A DNA stretch of 64,000 nucleotides, taken from IMG/VR virus record IMGVR_UViG_3300035670_000050, positions 56,164-120,163 of that record; one strand, given 5' to 3'. The DNA comes from a virus. Positions 1-8,868 of the stretch are shown here, in pieces (the stretch's first letter is position 1; each line of letters begins with the position of its first letter). Under the pieces are notes generated by a model, which was not told the origin of the DNA, did not search any database, and saw only the letters and a list, made by a program, of their open reading frames with translations. Both the position numbers and the translations under genes were made by a program.

Positions 1-1412
1 GGGCCAAAAGAGTATCTCCAAAAGATATAGAATTTGTAATACCAAGAGTTCTTTGGCAACCAAATACTAGATATAAACAATATGATGACACTCTTCCATT
101 GGAAGATTTAACAAGTATCTCTATCATTGACGGTGAAACTGTTTATCCAATGTATGCTATGACATCTGAAGGTAATGTCTACAAGTGTCTTTGTAATAAT
201 GTTTCTACTTTATCTCAAGTAGAACCTACTGGCAACTATGTAGAAAATTCTGGTTTCATACAAACAGAATTTAGTGACGAAAATGGTTATCTTTGGAAGT
301 ACATGTATAACATAAAATTTTCAAATAAATTTTTGACTCCAGATTGGATGCCAGTTCCATATATTCAACCAAGTACAAACTACACAGATTATAATTACAA
401 CACTCAAAATTTACTAGACGGAACTTTAAACAAAATAGTTGTAGAAAACGGTGGGTTAGATTATTATCATCCAACAGTAAATGTTGCACCATTTGTGGCT
501 GGAGTTAAAGAGTTAGATATTACAGATGATATAGATGTTTCTACTAGCCCGTTCATAGCAGTTAATATGGCGGTTTCTGGAAATGGAATTTTTGCAAATG
601 ATACACATATAACTACTATTAGTTCTTCTCAACCCAAAAAGTTGTATCTTTCAAGACCAACAATAGGTTCAGGTGGTGGAAATGTAGTAGGAAATATAAT
701 TACATTATCAACAAGAGTTGTTGTTGACGGTGATGGAACTAATACAATAACTTCTGTTCGTTTAAATAATCAAAATGAAATTAATAAAATAGATATTATA
801 AATGCTGGAATAAATTATACTAGAGCTAATGTTACGATATATGGTTGTGGTACTGGTGCTGAAGCAAGAGCAATCTTACCACCAAAATATGGTCATGGTC
901 ATAACCCTGCTATGGAACTTGGTGCAACAAACATTATGATCATAAGTAGGGTTGGAGAAATAGATTCTACAGAAAGTGGTAAAATACCAGATGATATATT
1001 TTTTAGGCAATATGGTCTTCTTATAAATCCCCATAAATATGGTGAAGTAGATAGAGTAACAGAATTGACAGCTCCAAACTCAGTAAGTTTGACTTTAAAT
1101 TTAGAATTGTTGGGAACTTCTAATTTTGTAGTTGGTGAGATGGTGTATCAAGGAAATATAAATGATCCAACATTTGTTGGTTATGTTGTTTCTCAAGAAA
1201 TAAATGTAGTTAGATTAAATAATGTATATAAAACTCCAGACACAAATGCATTGTTGAGAGGCTTAGAATCTGGTAGACAATATAGAATTTTAGAAGTTAT
1301 AAATCCTGATTTACAACCTTTTTCTGGACATATTTTATATGCTAGAAATTTTAATAAGATTCAGAGATCGCAGGCACAAGCAGAAGAAGTCAAATTAGTA
1401 TTTCAATTTTAA
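1..1412 (+). CDS. gp8: Baseplate wedge subunit gp8-like (5' truncated by window edge)
   Basis: The reading frame is open from base 3 with no stop upstream, so the gene starts before the window and the visible part is the last 469 codons. The text PRVLWQPNTRYKQYDD, then YPMYAMTSEGNVYKCLCNN and DENGYLWKYMYNI, matches the conserved core of T4 gp8, the wedge protein linking gp7/gp10 to gp6 in the baseplate. A later KYGHGHNPAMELGA segment also fits gp8. The visible part is already longer than T4 gp8 (334 residues). The extra length includes a glycine-rich beta segment (INAGINYTRANVTIYGCGTG) of a kind also found near the end of the next gene. The in-frame TTG at 99 is not a real start. Confidence 0.85.
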   Translation, partial: AKRVSPKDIEFVIPRVLWQPNTRYKQYDDTLPLEDLTSISIIDGETVYPMYAMTSEGNVYKCLCNNVSTLSQVEPTGNYVENSGFIQTEFSDENGYLWKYMYNIKFSNKFLTPDWMPVPYIQPSTNYTDYNYNTQNLLDGTLNKIVVENGGLDYYHPTVNVAPFVAGVKELDITDDIDVSTSPFIAVNMAVSGNGIFANDTHITTISSSQPKKLYLSRPTIGSGGGNVVGNIITLSTRVVVDGDGTNTITSVRLNNQNEINKIDIINAGINYTRANVTIYGCGTGAEARAILPPKYGHGHNPAMELGATNIMIISRVGEIDSTESGKIPDDIFFRQYGLLINPHKYGEVDRVTELTAPNSVSLTLNLELLGTSNFVVGEMVYQGNINDPTFVGYVVSQEINVVRLNNVYKTPDTNALLRGLESGRQYRILEVINPDLQPFSGHILYARNFNKIQRSQAQAEEVKLVFQF

Positions 1413-1421
1413 GGTTAATAA

Positions 1422-4400
1422 ATGTTAGACAAATATAATATAAATCCATATTTTGACGATTACAATGAAGATAAAAACTTCTATCGTATGTTGTTTAAAC
1501 CATCTTTTGCTGTTCAGGCAAGAGAATTAACTCAAATACAATCCATATTACAAAAACAAGTTGAAAGATTTGGTAATCATGTTTTCAAAAATGGTTCACT
1601 TGTTACTGGCGGTCAAACATTTTTCCAAGATGCAACATCATTAAAAATTAATTCTGAGTATTCTGGTGCCACAGTTATTGTTGACAATTTTGTTGGCAAA
1701 ACTATTACTTCTTTAGACGCTACAAAAAGAGCAGAAGTTATTAGAGTATATGAAGCAGATCAGGGTACTGGTGATCCAAAAACTTTTATTATAAAACAAA
1801 TTTATGGTGAACCATTTACTAATGAAGAAGTTGTAAAAACAACAGATGCTAGTCCATACTTTGCACAAATATTTGCTACTGGTGGTATAAACGAAGCTAA
1901 AATATTTTCTGTTAATGAAGGTGTTTTTTATTATGAGGGTTTGTTTGTTAAAACATTACCACAAACTATAGCATTATCAAAGTATACTTCTGCTAATGTT
2001 TCTCTTCGTGTAGGATTTGATGTTGTAGAGAGTGTTGTTTCTTCAAGCTCTGATACATCATTATTAGACCCTGCTTTAGGTTCTTCTAATTATCAAGCAC
2101 CAGGTGCAGATAGAGTAAAAGTAGATTTAATACTAAACACCAGATCAATTGATTCTGAAGACGATGAGTTGTTTATTGAATTAGTTCGTATTGAAGAATC
2201 CGACATTACAAAAGAATACAAATATCCAATTTATTCTGTATTAGAAGAATCATTAGCCAGAAGAACATTCGATGAGTCTGGTAACTATACAGTAAAACAG
2301 TTTCAAATATCTTTAGACAATAATGAAGCAAATTCTGCACAATTAGATATTACATTGTCTCCAGGTAAAGCATATGTTTATGGCTATGAATTTGAAACAA
2401 ATTCTCCAACTACTTTAACAGTTGACAAGCCAAGAATCACAAGTAACACACAAAATAGAAGAATTTCTGCTGAATATGGTAATTTTATTTACACAACAGA
2501 ACACTATGGTTCATTTCCAATTTATAATTTAGATACTGTAGATGTGCATTGTGTTCCTTTAGCAAATATTAAAACATCAAGTACTGCAACCATAGCAAAC
2601 ACTAAAATTGGAACTGTAAGAGTTAAATCTGTAGAGTTTGATTCTTCTACTGATATCTCAGATTCTTCAACATATACATATAGAACTTTTGTTTTTGATG
2701 TAAAAATTAACAATCGTATTTCTGGAAATGTGAATCTTGATAATGTTAGTACTAGTACCGAACTTGGATTGGGAGCCAGTGGTTCAAATTATTCAGATTA
2801 CAGTGGTGCATATGTTGGCGCTAAATTCAGAATTATTACTGGTCCAGGAAGTGGTGAACCAGTAAAAACCATTGTTGATTATAATGGTGCTACTAAAGTG
2901 GTAACTTTAAATCAACCTTTCATTAATACACCAACATCATCTTCTGTTTGGAATATTGAATTTGAAATTAAAGATATTGGTTCTTTTGCTTCATTTTCTA
3001 GTACCACATTAGAACACGGTGCTAATATTAGTAATTTTTCAAAAGACTTTGCTGAAAATGTTTTTATTTCTGAAGCTGAAAATGAACCATTAATTTATCC
3101 ATTAGGTCAAAGTTATATAACGCCAAGTACTTTCTCTGACATGTCTTATTCATATAAGAGAATGTATTTGAATCAGAGTTTTTCTGCAAACACATCTTCT
3201 GCTATATCTTTAGGTGCAGGTGAAAGTATACCTTCTGCGACAACATCAAATAGAAGATCAGAAAATTATTATATAACGGTAAAACAACCCAATGATTCAA
3301 CGTATGCTGTTGGTCAAGTCATTCCATCAGATAAATTTACAGTAGATCCAACAACAAGAAGAATTACTGTTGAAGATGCTTTTAATATGGAAGCTGATAT
3401 CACAGTAACAATAAATGTATCTAATCCAACACGAAAAGCAAAAGAGTATGTTGAGACAAATGTGAATACAATTGGCACTACAAGTCCTGTAAATGTATTT
3501 GGTTCTTCAAATACTATAGTTCAAGTTTTTACAGATTTAGGTCAGACACATATTCAACAAGATTATCTAATTAAAAATCCAAATGAATCTCAATCTTTGT
3601 TTGTGTCAGATGTTTTAGAAATAGTAGAGATTAGAGATTTTCTTGGGCAATCTATTAGTCAAGCTAATTTGGCATCGTCAGTTGATGTAACTACAAAATA
3701 CACATTAGACAATGGTCAAAGAGATTCTTATTATGATCATGCTTCTATTCGTTTAAAACCTTCAGCACGACCACCAGTTGGGCCAATAGTTGTTTTCTAT
3801 AATAGATTTAAATCTTCTGGTTCTGGTTTCTTTACTGTAGACTCTTACAATGAAATTGATTATGGTAGAATACCTTCTTATGTATCTCCAAGAACAAATA
3901 ATGCATTTCTATTAAGAGACTGTTTAGACTTTAGACCTGTTCGTTTTGATGCAATTACTGGTTCTGGTAATAATGTGTTTTTTGATGTTGAACCAAGTTC
4001 TACTGGTCCAAAAATTCCATTCACAAACGATGATTTCATAGTAGACTATTCATACTTTTTACCAAGAATAGACAGAGTTGTTTTAGATAAAAACAAAAAA
4101 TTTGAAGTGATACAAGGTGTTTCATCTCTTTCTCCAGCTGTACCAAATGATACTGATACATCAATGACTTTGTATATTTTGAGATATCAACCTTATGTTT
4201 CTAATCCATCACAAGTACAAGTTCAATATGTAAATAATAAACGATATACTATGCGTGATATTGGTTCTCTAGAAAAACGAATAGAGAATTTAGAGTATTA
4301 TACTTCATTGTCATTATTAGAACAAGAAACTGTAACAAAACAAGACTTAACAATTATTGATTCTGAAAATATTCCTAGATTTAAAAATGGTATATTAGTT

Positions 4401-7400
4401 GACCCATTTACTGGCTCTTCTGTTGCTGATGTTACAGATATAGATTATAAAGCATCTATTGATGGTAGAAATAAAGAATTAAGACCATCTTTCAAAATTT
4501 ATAATTACTCTTTAAAATTTGATACTGCTAATTCTACTGGTTATTTACAAAATGGTGCTTTAGTTACATCTCAAGCTTCAAGTGTAATATTAATAGACCA
4601 ACCTAAAGCTTCTAGATTCATTAATGTCAATCCATTCAACATTACTAATTTCTTAGGTAAAATTACTTTAAATCCTTCTAGTGACATTTGGTATGATATA
4701 AATCAAAAAGCAGATGTATTAGTCAATTTGACTGGTGACAGAGATGCTTGGGAATTACTTGCTGCATCTGCAAACGAACTTCTTGCTTCAGAAGCAGATT
4801 GGGGTAGTTGGCAAGTTATTGGTACTGGTGAAGCAAGAAATGGTAGTTTTGATGTACAAAATAATAGATCAGCAGATTGGCAAAATCTAAATGCTGGTGT
4901 TGGTGGAGCAAACGATATTGTTCGTCATACTACTCAAACAGTAGATCAGAGCCAACGCAGATTTGGTACAGCAAATCAAATTATCCCAGAGACAATAACT
5001 CAATCTTTAGGTAATAGAATTGTAGATTCTACGATCATACCTTACATGAGAAGTAAAAATATTCTTTTCATTGGAACAGATTTTAAACCAAATTCTACAG
5101 TTTATCCATTCTTTGATAATATTTCAGTTAGAGAAAATGTTGGTAATCGTACTAATAAATTTTTCTTGAATACCAATAATGTTGAATTGAGAGTAAACTT
5201 AGATGACCCAGAAACAATAACAATTAAAGATGGCTCTACAGTAGTTGGTACTGCTTTTGTTGTACATGCATCTAATAATATAATTTATGTAACTAATGTT
5301 GTTCCAACACAATCATTTACCAACTCTAGCACATCATTCACAATTGAAGGTCAAAGCACTGGTAAAATTTATCAAGTTACTGGTTACGAACATAACGGAG
5401 CTGCATCTCAAGGTGCTACATCTAATTCTATTACACTTAGACAAGATGCTGCTGGAGCTATTAATTCTAGTACATTTGTTGGTAAAGAAATACGAATTGT
5501 ACAAGGAACTGGAGTAGGACAAGTACGAACAATAACAAATTATAACTCAACCACTAGAGTTGCAACAGTAAATTCAAATTGGACAACTTTACCATATAAC
5601 TCTGATCCTAATAATCCATCAATTTATTCTATTGGTGATATGAAAGTTGACGCTTATGGTTCTGTTGCCGGAATATTTACAATTCCAGAAGGTAAATTTA
5701 GAACTGGTGAGAAACTGTTCAGATTAATGGATAGTCCAAGTGGTGATTTGTCATCATCTTCTACAAGTGGAGATGCATCATTTTTTGCTCAAGGTCAATT
5801 AAATACTGTAGAAGAAACGATTGTTTCTACTAGAGTACCACAAATTCAAAGAACTAATGTACAAGATGATAGAGTTGTGCCAGTAACAACAACTACTAGT
5901 CGTGCAGTTGTATGGACAGACCCATTAGCACAAACTTTCTTAGTGAGTCCAGTTCAATTTCCACAGGGAATTTTCTTGAATAAAATTCGTGTTTGCTTTA
6001 AATCAAAAGATGATAGTATCCCAGTAACATTACAAATAAGACCTGCTGTAAATGGATATCCATCAAGCTCTGTTATATATCCATTTGGAACAGTAACATT
6101 GACTCCAGATAAAGTTAAAGTTACTGACACACCAAGTTTAGATGATCCAACAAAATACACAGATTTTATTTTCAATTCACCACTATACATGCAACCTGGT
6201 GAACACTGCTTTGTTCTTTTGGCAAATTCTAACAAGTATGAAATTTATAGTGCTGAGATTGGTAAAACAGATTTAACAACAAATCGTTTAATATCTGAAC
6301 AACCATATGGTGGTTCACTATTCTTATCTCAGAATGGTTCAACATGGACAGCAGATCAAAACTCTGATATGATGTTTAGACTGTTTAGATATACTTTCTC
6401 TACAAGTCCAGTAAACGCACAATTCTTAGTAGATTTTCCAGAAACATCAGCCGTTCCTTACGATCTCACGCATTTGATTACCGCAGATGTCACAATGGGT
6501 AATACAGCATTAAAGTATGAGTTTAACTCCGAAACATTAACTGGTGATTATGTTGGCTACAAAGCAATCAATCCATTCAGTGATTATGATATGAATGATG
6601 GTGGTGGAACTAGACAATTATCTGTAGAAAAAGGTGATGCATCATTTATATTAAGTGCTCAATTACAATCATCAAACCCAGACATTTCTCCTTTTATTGA
6701 TATTTCTAGAATGGGTTTCTTGGCAGTACACAATCAAATTAATGATTTAGGGCTGTCAAATAATAACATCGTCATATTAAATGGTGGTACTGGCATAGTT
6801 GGTCCTGAAGATGTTACTATAACAATTAGTGGTGGAAATGGTAGTGGTGCAACCGCTGAAGCAAATGTTGTTAATGGTTCAATAGATGCAATTAATATTG
6901 TTGATGCTGGTTCTGGTTACACTACAACACCAACGATAAACATATCTTTGGCCAGTGGTTCTGGTGCTCAAGCAATAATTTTAGGTGAAACAAGTAAACG
7001 AGGTGGGCCAGCAAAAGCAAGATACATAACTAGAAGAGTCACACTAAACGATGGATTTGATTCCAGTGACTTGCGTGTTTATCTCAATGTGTATAAACCG
7101 GCACAGTCTGAAGTATATGTTTATGCTAAAATGTTGTCTGCATCTGACCCAAGTATTTTTGAAGATGTAGAATGGCAATTAATGACCCCAATTACAAGTA
7201 CAAACTTTGTATCAACTAATAAGAATGATTTTAGAGAAATGATTTATGCTCCAGGTACAAATGGTGTTGCAAGTAATTCAATAACATACACTTCAAACAA
7301 CATTACATACAATACATTTAAAACTTTTGCAATTAAGATTGTTATGGCAAGTAATGATTCTGTAAATGTGCCAAGAATTAAAGAACTTCGTGCAATCGCA

Positions 7401-7415
7401 TTACCTGGAGGTTAA
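1422..7415 (+). CDS. Giant virion structural protein, DUF4815-type, 1997 aa
   Basis: The N-terminal ~150 residues (YNINPYFDDYNEDKNFYRML, then QARELTQIQSILQKQ and FKNGSLVTGGQTFF) match the DUF4815 family of marine T4-like phages, a large tail/baseplate-associated protein. The rest is Ser/Thr/Asn-rich beta structure. A short coiled segment near residue 960 (SLEKRIENLEYYTSLSLLEQE) may help oligomerise it. Near the C-terminus, GGNGSGATAEANVV followed by GSGYTTTPTINISL repeats the glycine-rich beta motif seen in gp8 just upstream. It starts 9 nt after gp8 behind a weak AAGG, so it is probably in the same late operon. It is not recognisable as T4 gp9, gp10 or gp12, and a peripheral baseplate or fibre-attachment role is inferred. 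Confidence 0.8.
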   Translation: MLDKYNINPYFDDYNEDKNFYRMLFKPSFAVQARELTQIQSILQKQVERFGNHVFKNGSLVTGGQTFFQDATSLKINSEYSGATVIVDNFVGKTITSLDATKRAEVIRVYEADQGTGDPKTFIIKQIYGEPFTNEEVVKTTDASPYFAQIFATGGINEAKIFSVNEGVFYYEGLFVKTLPQTIALSKYTSANVSLRVGFDVVESVVSSSSDTSLLDPALGSSNYQAPGADRVKVDLILNTRSIDSEDDELFIELVRIEESDITKEYKYPIYSVLEESLARRTFDESGNYTVKQFQISLDNNEANSAQLDITLSPGKAYVYGYEFETNSPTTLTVDKPRITSNTQNRRISAEYGNFIYTTEHYGSFPIYNLDTVDVHCVPLANIKTSSTATIANTKIGTVRVKSVEFDSSTDISDSSTYTYRTFVFDVKINNRISGNVNLDNVSTSTELGLGASGSNYSDYSGAYVGAKFRIITGPGSGEPVKTIVDYNGATKVVTLNQPFINTPTSSSVWNIEFEIKDIGSFASFSSTTLEHGANISNFSKDFAENVFISEAENEPLIYPLGQSYITPSTFSDMSYSYKRMYLNQSFSANTSSAISLGAGESIPSATTSNRRSENYYITVKQPNDSTYAVGQVIPSDKFTVDPTTRRITVEDAFNMEADITVTINVSNPTRKAKEYVETNVNTIGTTSPVNVFGSSNTIVQVFTDLGQTHIQQDYLIKNPNESQSLFVSDVLEIVEIRDFLGQSISQANLASSVDVTTKYTLDNGQRDSYYDHASIRLKPSARPPVGPIVVFYNRFKSSGSGFFTVDSYNEIDYGRIPSYVSPRTNNAFLLRDCLDFRPVRFDAITGSGNNVFFDVEPSSTGPKIPFTNDDFIVDYSYFLPRIDRVVLDKNKKFEVIQGVSSLSPAVPNDTDTSMTLYILRYQPYVSNPSQVQVQYVNNKRYTMRDIGSLEKRIENLEYYTSLSLLEQETVTKQDLTIIDSENIPRFKNGILVDPFTGSSVADVTDIDYKASIDGRNKELRPSFKIYNYSLKFDTANSTGYLQNGALVTSQASSVILIDQPKASRFINVNPFNITNFLGKITLNPSSDIWYDINQKADVLVNLTGDRDAWELLAASANELLASEADWGSWQVIGTGEARNGSFDVQNNRSADWQNLNAGVGGANDIVRHTTQTVDQSQRRFGTANQIIPETITQSLGNRIVDSTIIPYMRSKNILFIGTDFKPNSTVYPFFDNISVRENVGNRTNKFFLNTNNVELRVNLDDPETITIKDGSTVVGTAFVVHASNNIIYVTNVVPTQSFTNSSTSFTIEGQSTGKIYQVTGYEHNGAASQGATSNSITLRQDAAGAINSSTFVGKEIRIVQGTGVGQVRTITNYNSTTRVATVNSNWTTLPYNSDPNNPSIYSIGDMKVDAYGSVAGIFTIPEGKFRTGEKLFRLMDSPSGDLSSSSTSGDASFFAQGQLNTVEETIVSTRVPQIQRTNVQDDRVVPVTTTTSRAVVWTDPLAQTFLVSPVQFPQGIFLNKIRVCFKSKDDSIPVTLQIRPAVNGYPSSSVIYPFGTVTLTPDKVKVTDTPSLDDPTKYTDFIFNSPLYMQPGEHCFVLLANSNKYEIYSAEIGKTDLTTNRLISEQPYGGSLFLSQNGSTWTADQNSDMMFRLFRYTFSTSPVNAQFLVDFPETSAVPYDLTHLITADVTMGNTALKYEFNSETLTGDYVGYKAINPFSDYDMNDGGGTRQLSVEKGDASFILSAQLQSSNPDISPFIDISRMGFLAVHNQINDLGLSNNNIVILNGGTGIVGPEDVTITISGGNGSGATAEANVVNGSIDAINIVDAGSGYTTTPTINISLASGSGAQAIILGETSKRGGPAKARYITRRVTLNDGFDSSDLRVYLNVYKPAQSEVYVYAKMLSASDPSIFEDVEWQLMTPITSTNFVSTNKNDFREMIYAPGTNGVASNSITYTSNNITYNTFKTFAIKIVMASNDSVNVPRIKELRAIALPGG

Positions 7416-7417
7416 TC

Positions 7418-7660
7418 ATGTCAACTTTAGTGAAGATAAAGGATAACAGAGGTTTAGTCAGAGATATTCATTCTAAGGCTGTTTTGAGTACAGATAAAAA
7501 TGGGTTAAATGAATATCTTATGAAGAAAGAATTAAGTAGAAAACAAAACGAAGAAAAAGAAGAAATGAAATTAAGAATGGAACAGATGGAAAAAGATATG
7601 CAGATAATCAAATCTTTGTTATTAGATATCGCAGAGGTAAAAAATAATGCCAATAGTTAA
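7418..7660 (+). CDS. Small coiled-coil protein, unknown
   Basis: An 80-residue protein starting 2 nt after the giant protein. Residues ~36-70 (KKELSRKQNEEKEEMKLRM and onward) are a highly charged heptad-like helix, and the first 30 residues look like a small globular head (STLVKIKDNRGLVRDIHSKA). There is no signal peptide or membrane segment. Its place between a baseplate-associated giant and fibre proteins suggests a tail accessory or assembly factor. The family is not recognised. Confidence 0.65.
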   Translation: MSTLVKIKDNRGLVRDIHSKAVLSTDKNGLNEYLMKKELSRKQNEEKEEMKLRMEQMEKDMQIIKSLLLDIAEVKNNANS

Positions 7661-7895
7661 TCAGATAAATACATCAAATACTTTTTTAGATTGGTTGACA
7701 ACCACACAATCATTAGTAGACCTTGCGAACAATACTATTTTTTATGTAGATACTGCTCCTACTAGTCCTGTTGGTACAACTGGAGATATTAAAGGTTCAG
7801 TTTATTTGGCAAATAATTATCTATATTATTGTTCAGAAGATTATACTGGAGTTTCTAATATTTGGAGTAGAATTTCTTCTACTGATTCTTGGTAA
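7647..7895 (+). CDS. Small fibre-region protein, unknown
   Basis: An 82-residue protein overlapping the preceding gene by 14 nt. It begins MPIVNQINTSNTFLDWLTTTQ and contains AGDIKG-like and LYYCSEDYTG-type segments typical of phage fibre modules that carry a short description-like beta strand followed by a Trp (NIWSRISS). The pattern is consistent with a small virion protein translated by coupling with its neighbour. No known domain is visible. Confidence 0.55.
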   Translation: MPIVNQINTSNTFLDWLTTTQSLVDLANNTIFYVDTAPTSPVGTTGDIKGSVYLANNYLYYCSEDYTGVSNIWSRISSTDSW

Positions 7896-7919
7896 TAATA
7901 CGGATAAAGGAGAGCATTA

Positions 7920-8285
7920 ATGGCATTTAGAATTAACGGCAGTGATGTAGTTTACGATAGTGAAGTCGTAAGAGTATCTGCCAATACCACACAAAACAGA
8001 CCTTTTCCGCCGGTTGTTGGTATGCTTCGTTTTAATACAGATGAAGATACCTTTGAGGGGTACGATGGAATCGAATGGGGACCAATAGGTGGTGGAGGAG
8101 GAGACGCCGATTCTGCCAATACTGCCAATACTGCTAAAGAATTAGTTACAAGTCCAACTACATTTTCAATCAAAGAAGCTGATGGCAAATTATCTTTTTA
8201 TTATGGAACAACAAAAATAGCATCATTAGATCAATATGGAAGATTCATTACTTCCAACAACATTACTGCTTTAGGTACGCCATAA
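7920..8285 (+). CDS. Short tail-fibre-like protein
   Basis: A 121-residue protein with a good ribosome-binding site (AAAGGAGAG) upstream. Residues ~36-60 (GMLRFNTDEDTFEGYDG, then EWGPIGGGGG) form a motif common in phage tail fibres, where a short beta unit is followed by a flexible glycine linker. A near-identical motif (GMFRYNPQTKGFEGHNG) recurs in the C-terminal part of the kelch fibre at 19667. The C-terminal half (ADGKLSFYYGTTKIASLDQYGRF) also looks like a fibre shaft strand. Probably a virion component. Confidence 0.6.
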   Translation: MAFRINGSDVVYDSEVVRVSANTTQNRPFPPVVGMLRFNTDEDTFEGYDGIEWGPIGGGGGDADSANTANTAKELVTSPTTFSIKEADGKLSFYYGTTKIASLDQYGRFITSNNITALGTP

Positions 8286-8292
8286 TTAATAG

Positions 8293-8300
8293 CATAAATA
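8293..8300 (+). promoter_or_regulatory. Possible late box CATAAATA
   Basis: One mismatch to TATAAATA, 18 nt before the TTG start at 8319 and directly followed by the AGAGGAGAG ribosome-binding site. A second CATAAATA at 8658-8665 runs into the next ATG. Confidence 0.3.
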
Positions 8301-8318
8301 GAATTAGAGGAGAGTATT

Positions 8319-8654
8319 TTGGCAGATTTTGTTGAACTACAAATAGAAGCAGGTTCTACATTTGTCACACAAGTTGATGTGAGTGATGCCTCTGGTTTAC
8401 CAAAAAATTTAAATGGTTATACTGTTAGATCACAATTAAGAAAATCTTATTATTCTACAAATGCAGTAAATTTCACAATTACTATGATAGATGCTCCAAA
8501 TGGTTCCATAGAGTTAAAACTAGGTGCAGATGTTACGTCTAGTATACGAGCAGGTAGATATGTTTATGATGTAGAAATTGAAGAAGTTAGTACTGGAACA
8601 GTGACAAGAATATTTGAAGGTATAGCTACAATATTGCCTAATGTAACTAGATAA
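8319..8654 (+). CDS. BppU-like / Ig-like baseplate accessory protein (TTG start)
   Basis: A 111-residue protein. The start chosen is TTG at 8319, because it follows AGAGGAGAG at ideal spacing and no ATG gives a similar N-terminus. The pattern (LQIEAGSTFVTQVDVSDASG, LNGYTVRSQLRKSY, GRYVYDVEI, FEGIATILPNVTR) resembles the N-terminal immunoglobulin-like domain of phage BppU baseplate upper proteins, which position receptor-binding proteins. Here the domain stands alone, next to fibre genes, so it may be an adaptor. A CATAAATA box lies 19 nt upstream. Confidence 0.6.
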   Translation: MADFVELQIEAGSTFVTQVDVSDASGLPKNLNGYTVRSQLRKSYYSTNAVNFTITMIDAPNGSIELKLGADVTSSIRAGRYVYDVEIEEVSTGTVTRIFEGIATILPNVTR

Positions 8655-8664
8655 AAACATAAAT

Positions 8665-8865
8665 ATGTCAATAAAAGTAACAATTAAACCTAATAAGTCT
8701 TCTGTTTCATCTGTTAATATTGGTCCTAAACCTAGTATTTCTCTAGGACAAATAACAAATGTTGATGCTACAAATCCAGATAATGGTGAGATTTTAGTTT
8801 ATGATGCGAATACGAATTCTTATACAGTAAAAACAATACCATTCATTGCCGGAGGCTCGTTTTAA
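8665..8865 (+). CDS. Small fibre-region protein ending in GGSF
   Basis: A 66-residue protein with a fibre-like composition (SLGQITNVDATNPDNGEILVYD, then TNSYTVKTIPFIAGGSF). The LxNVDxTxPxxGxxLxYDxxTxxY pattern is common in phage tail-fibre trimerisation modules. The C-terminal GGSF recurs as GGTF and GSSF at the ends of the next two proteins. The start codon abuts a CATAAATA box, and there is little room for a Shine-Dalgarno, so translation may depend on coupling. Function inferred only as virion accessory. Confidence 0.5.
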   Translation: MSIKVTIKPNKSSVSSVNIGPKPSISLGQITNVDATNPDNGEILVYDANTNSYTVKTIPFIAGGSF

Positions 8866-8868
8866 AAA

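Noticed and set aside
99-101. TTG at 99 as the start of the first gene
   Set aside because: The frame is open to the window edge and the upstream codons carry conserved gp8 text (PRVLWQPNTRYKQYDD), so the gene starts outside.
7674-7681. GATAAATA as a late promoter
   Set aside because: It lies inside a small gene more than 200 nt from the next start and differs from the consensus; more likely chance in AT-rich DNA.
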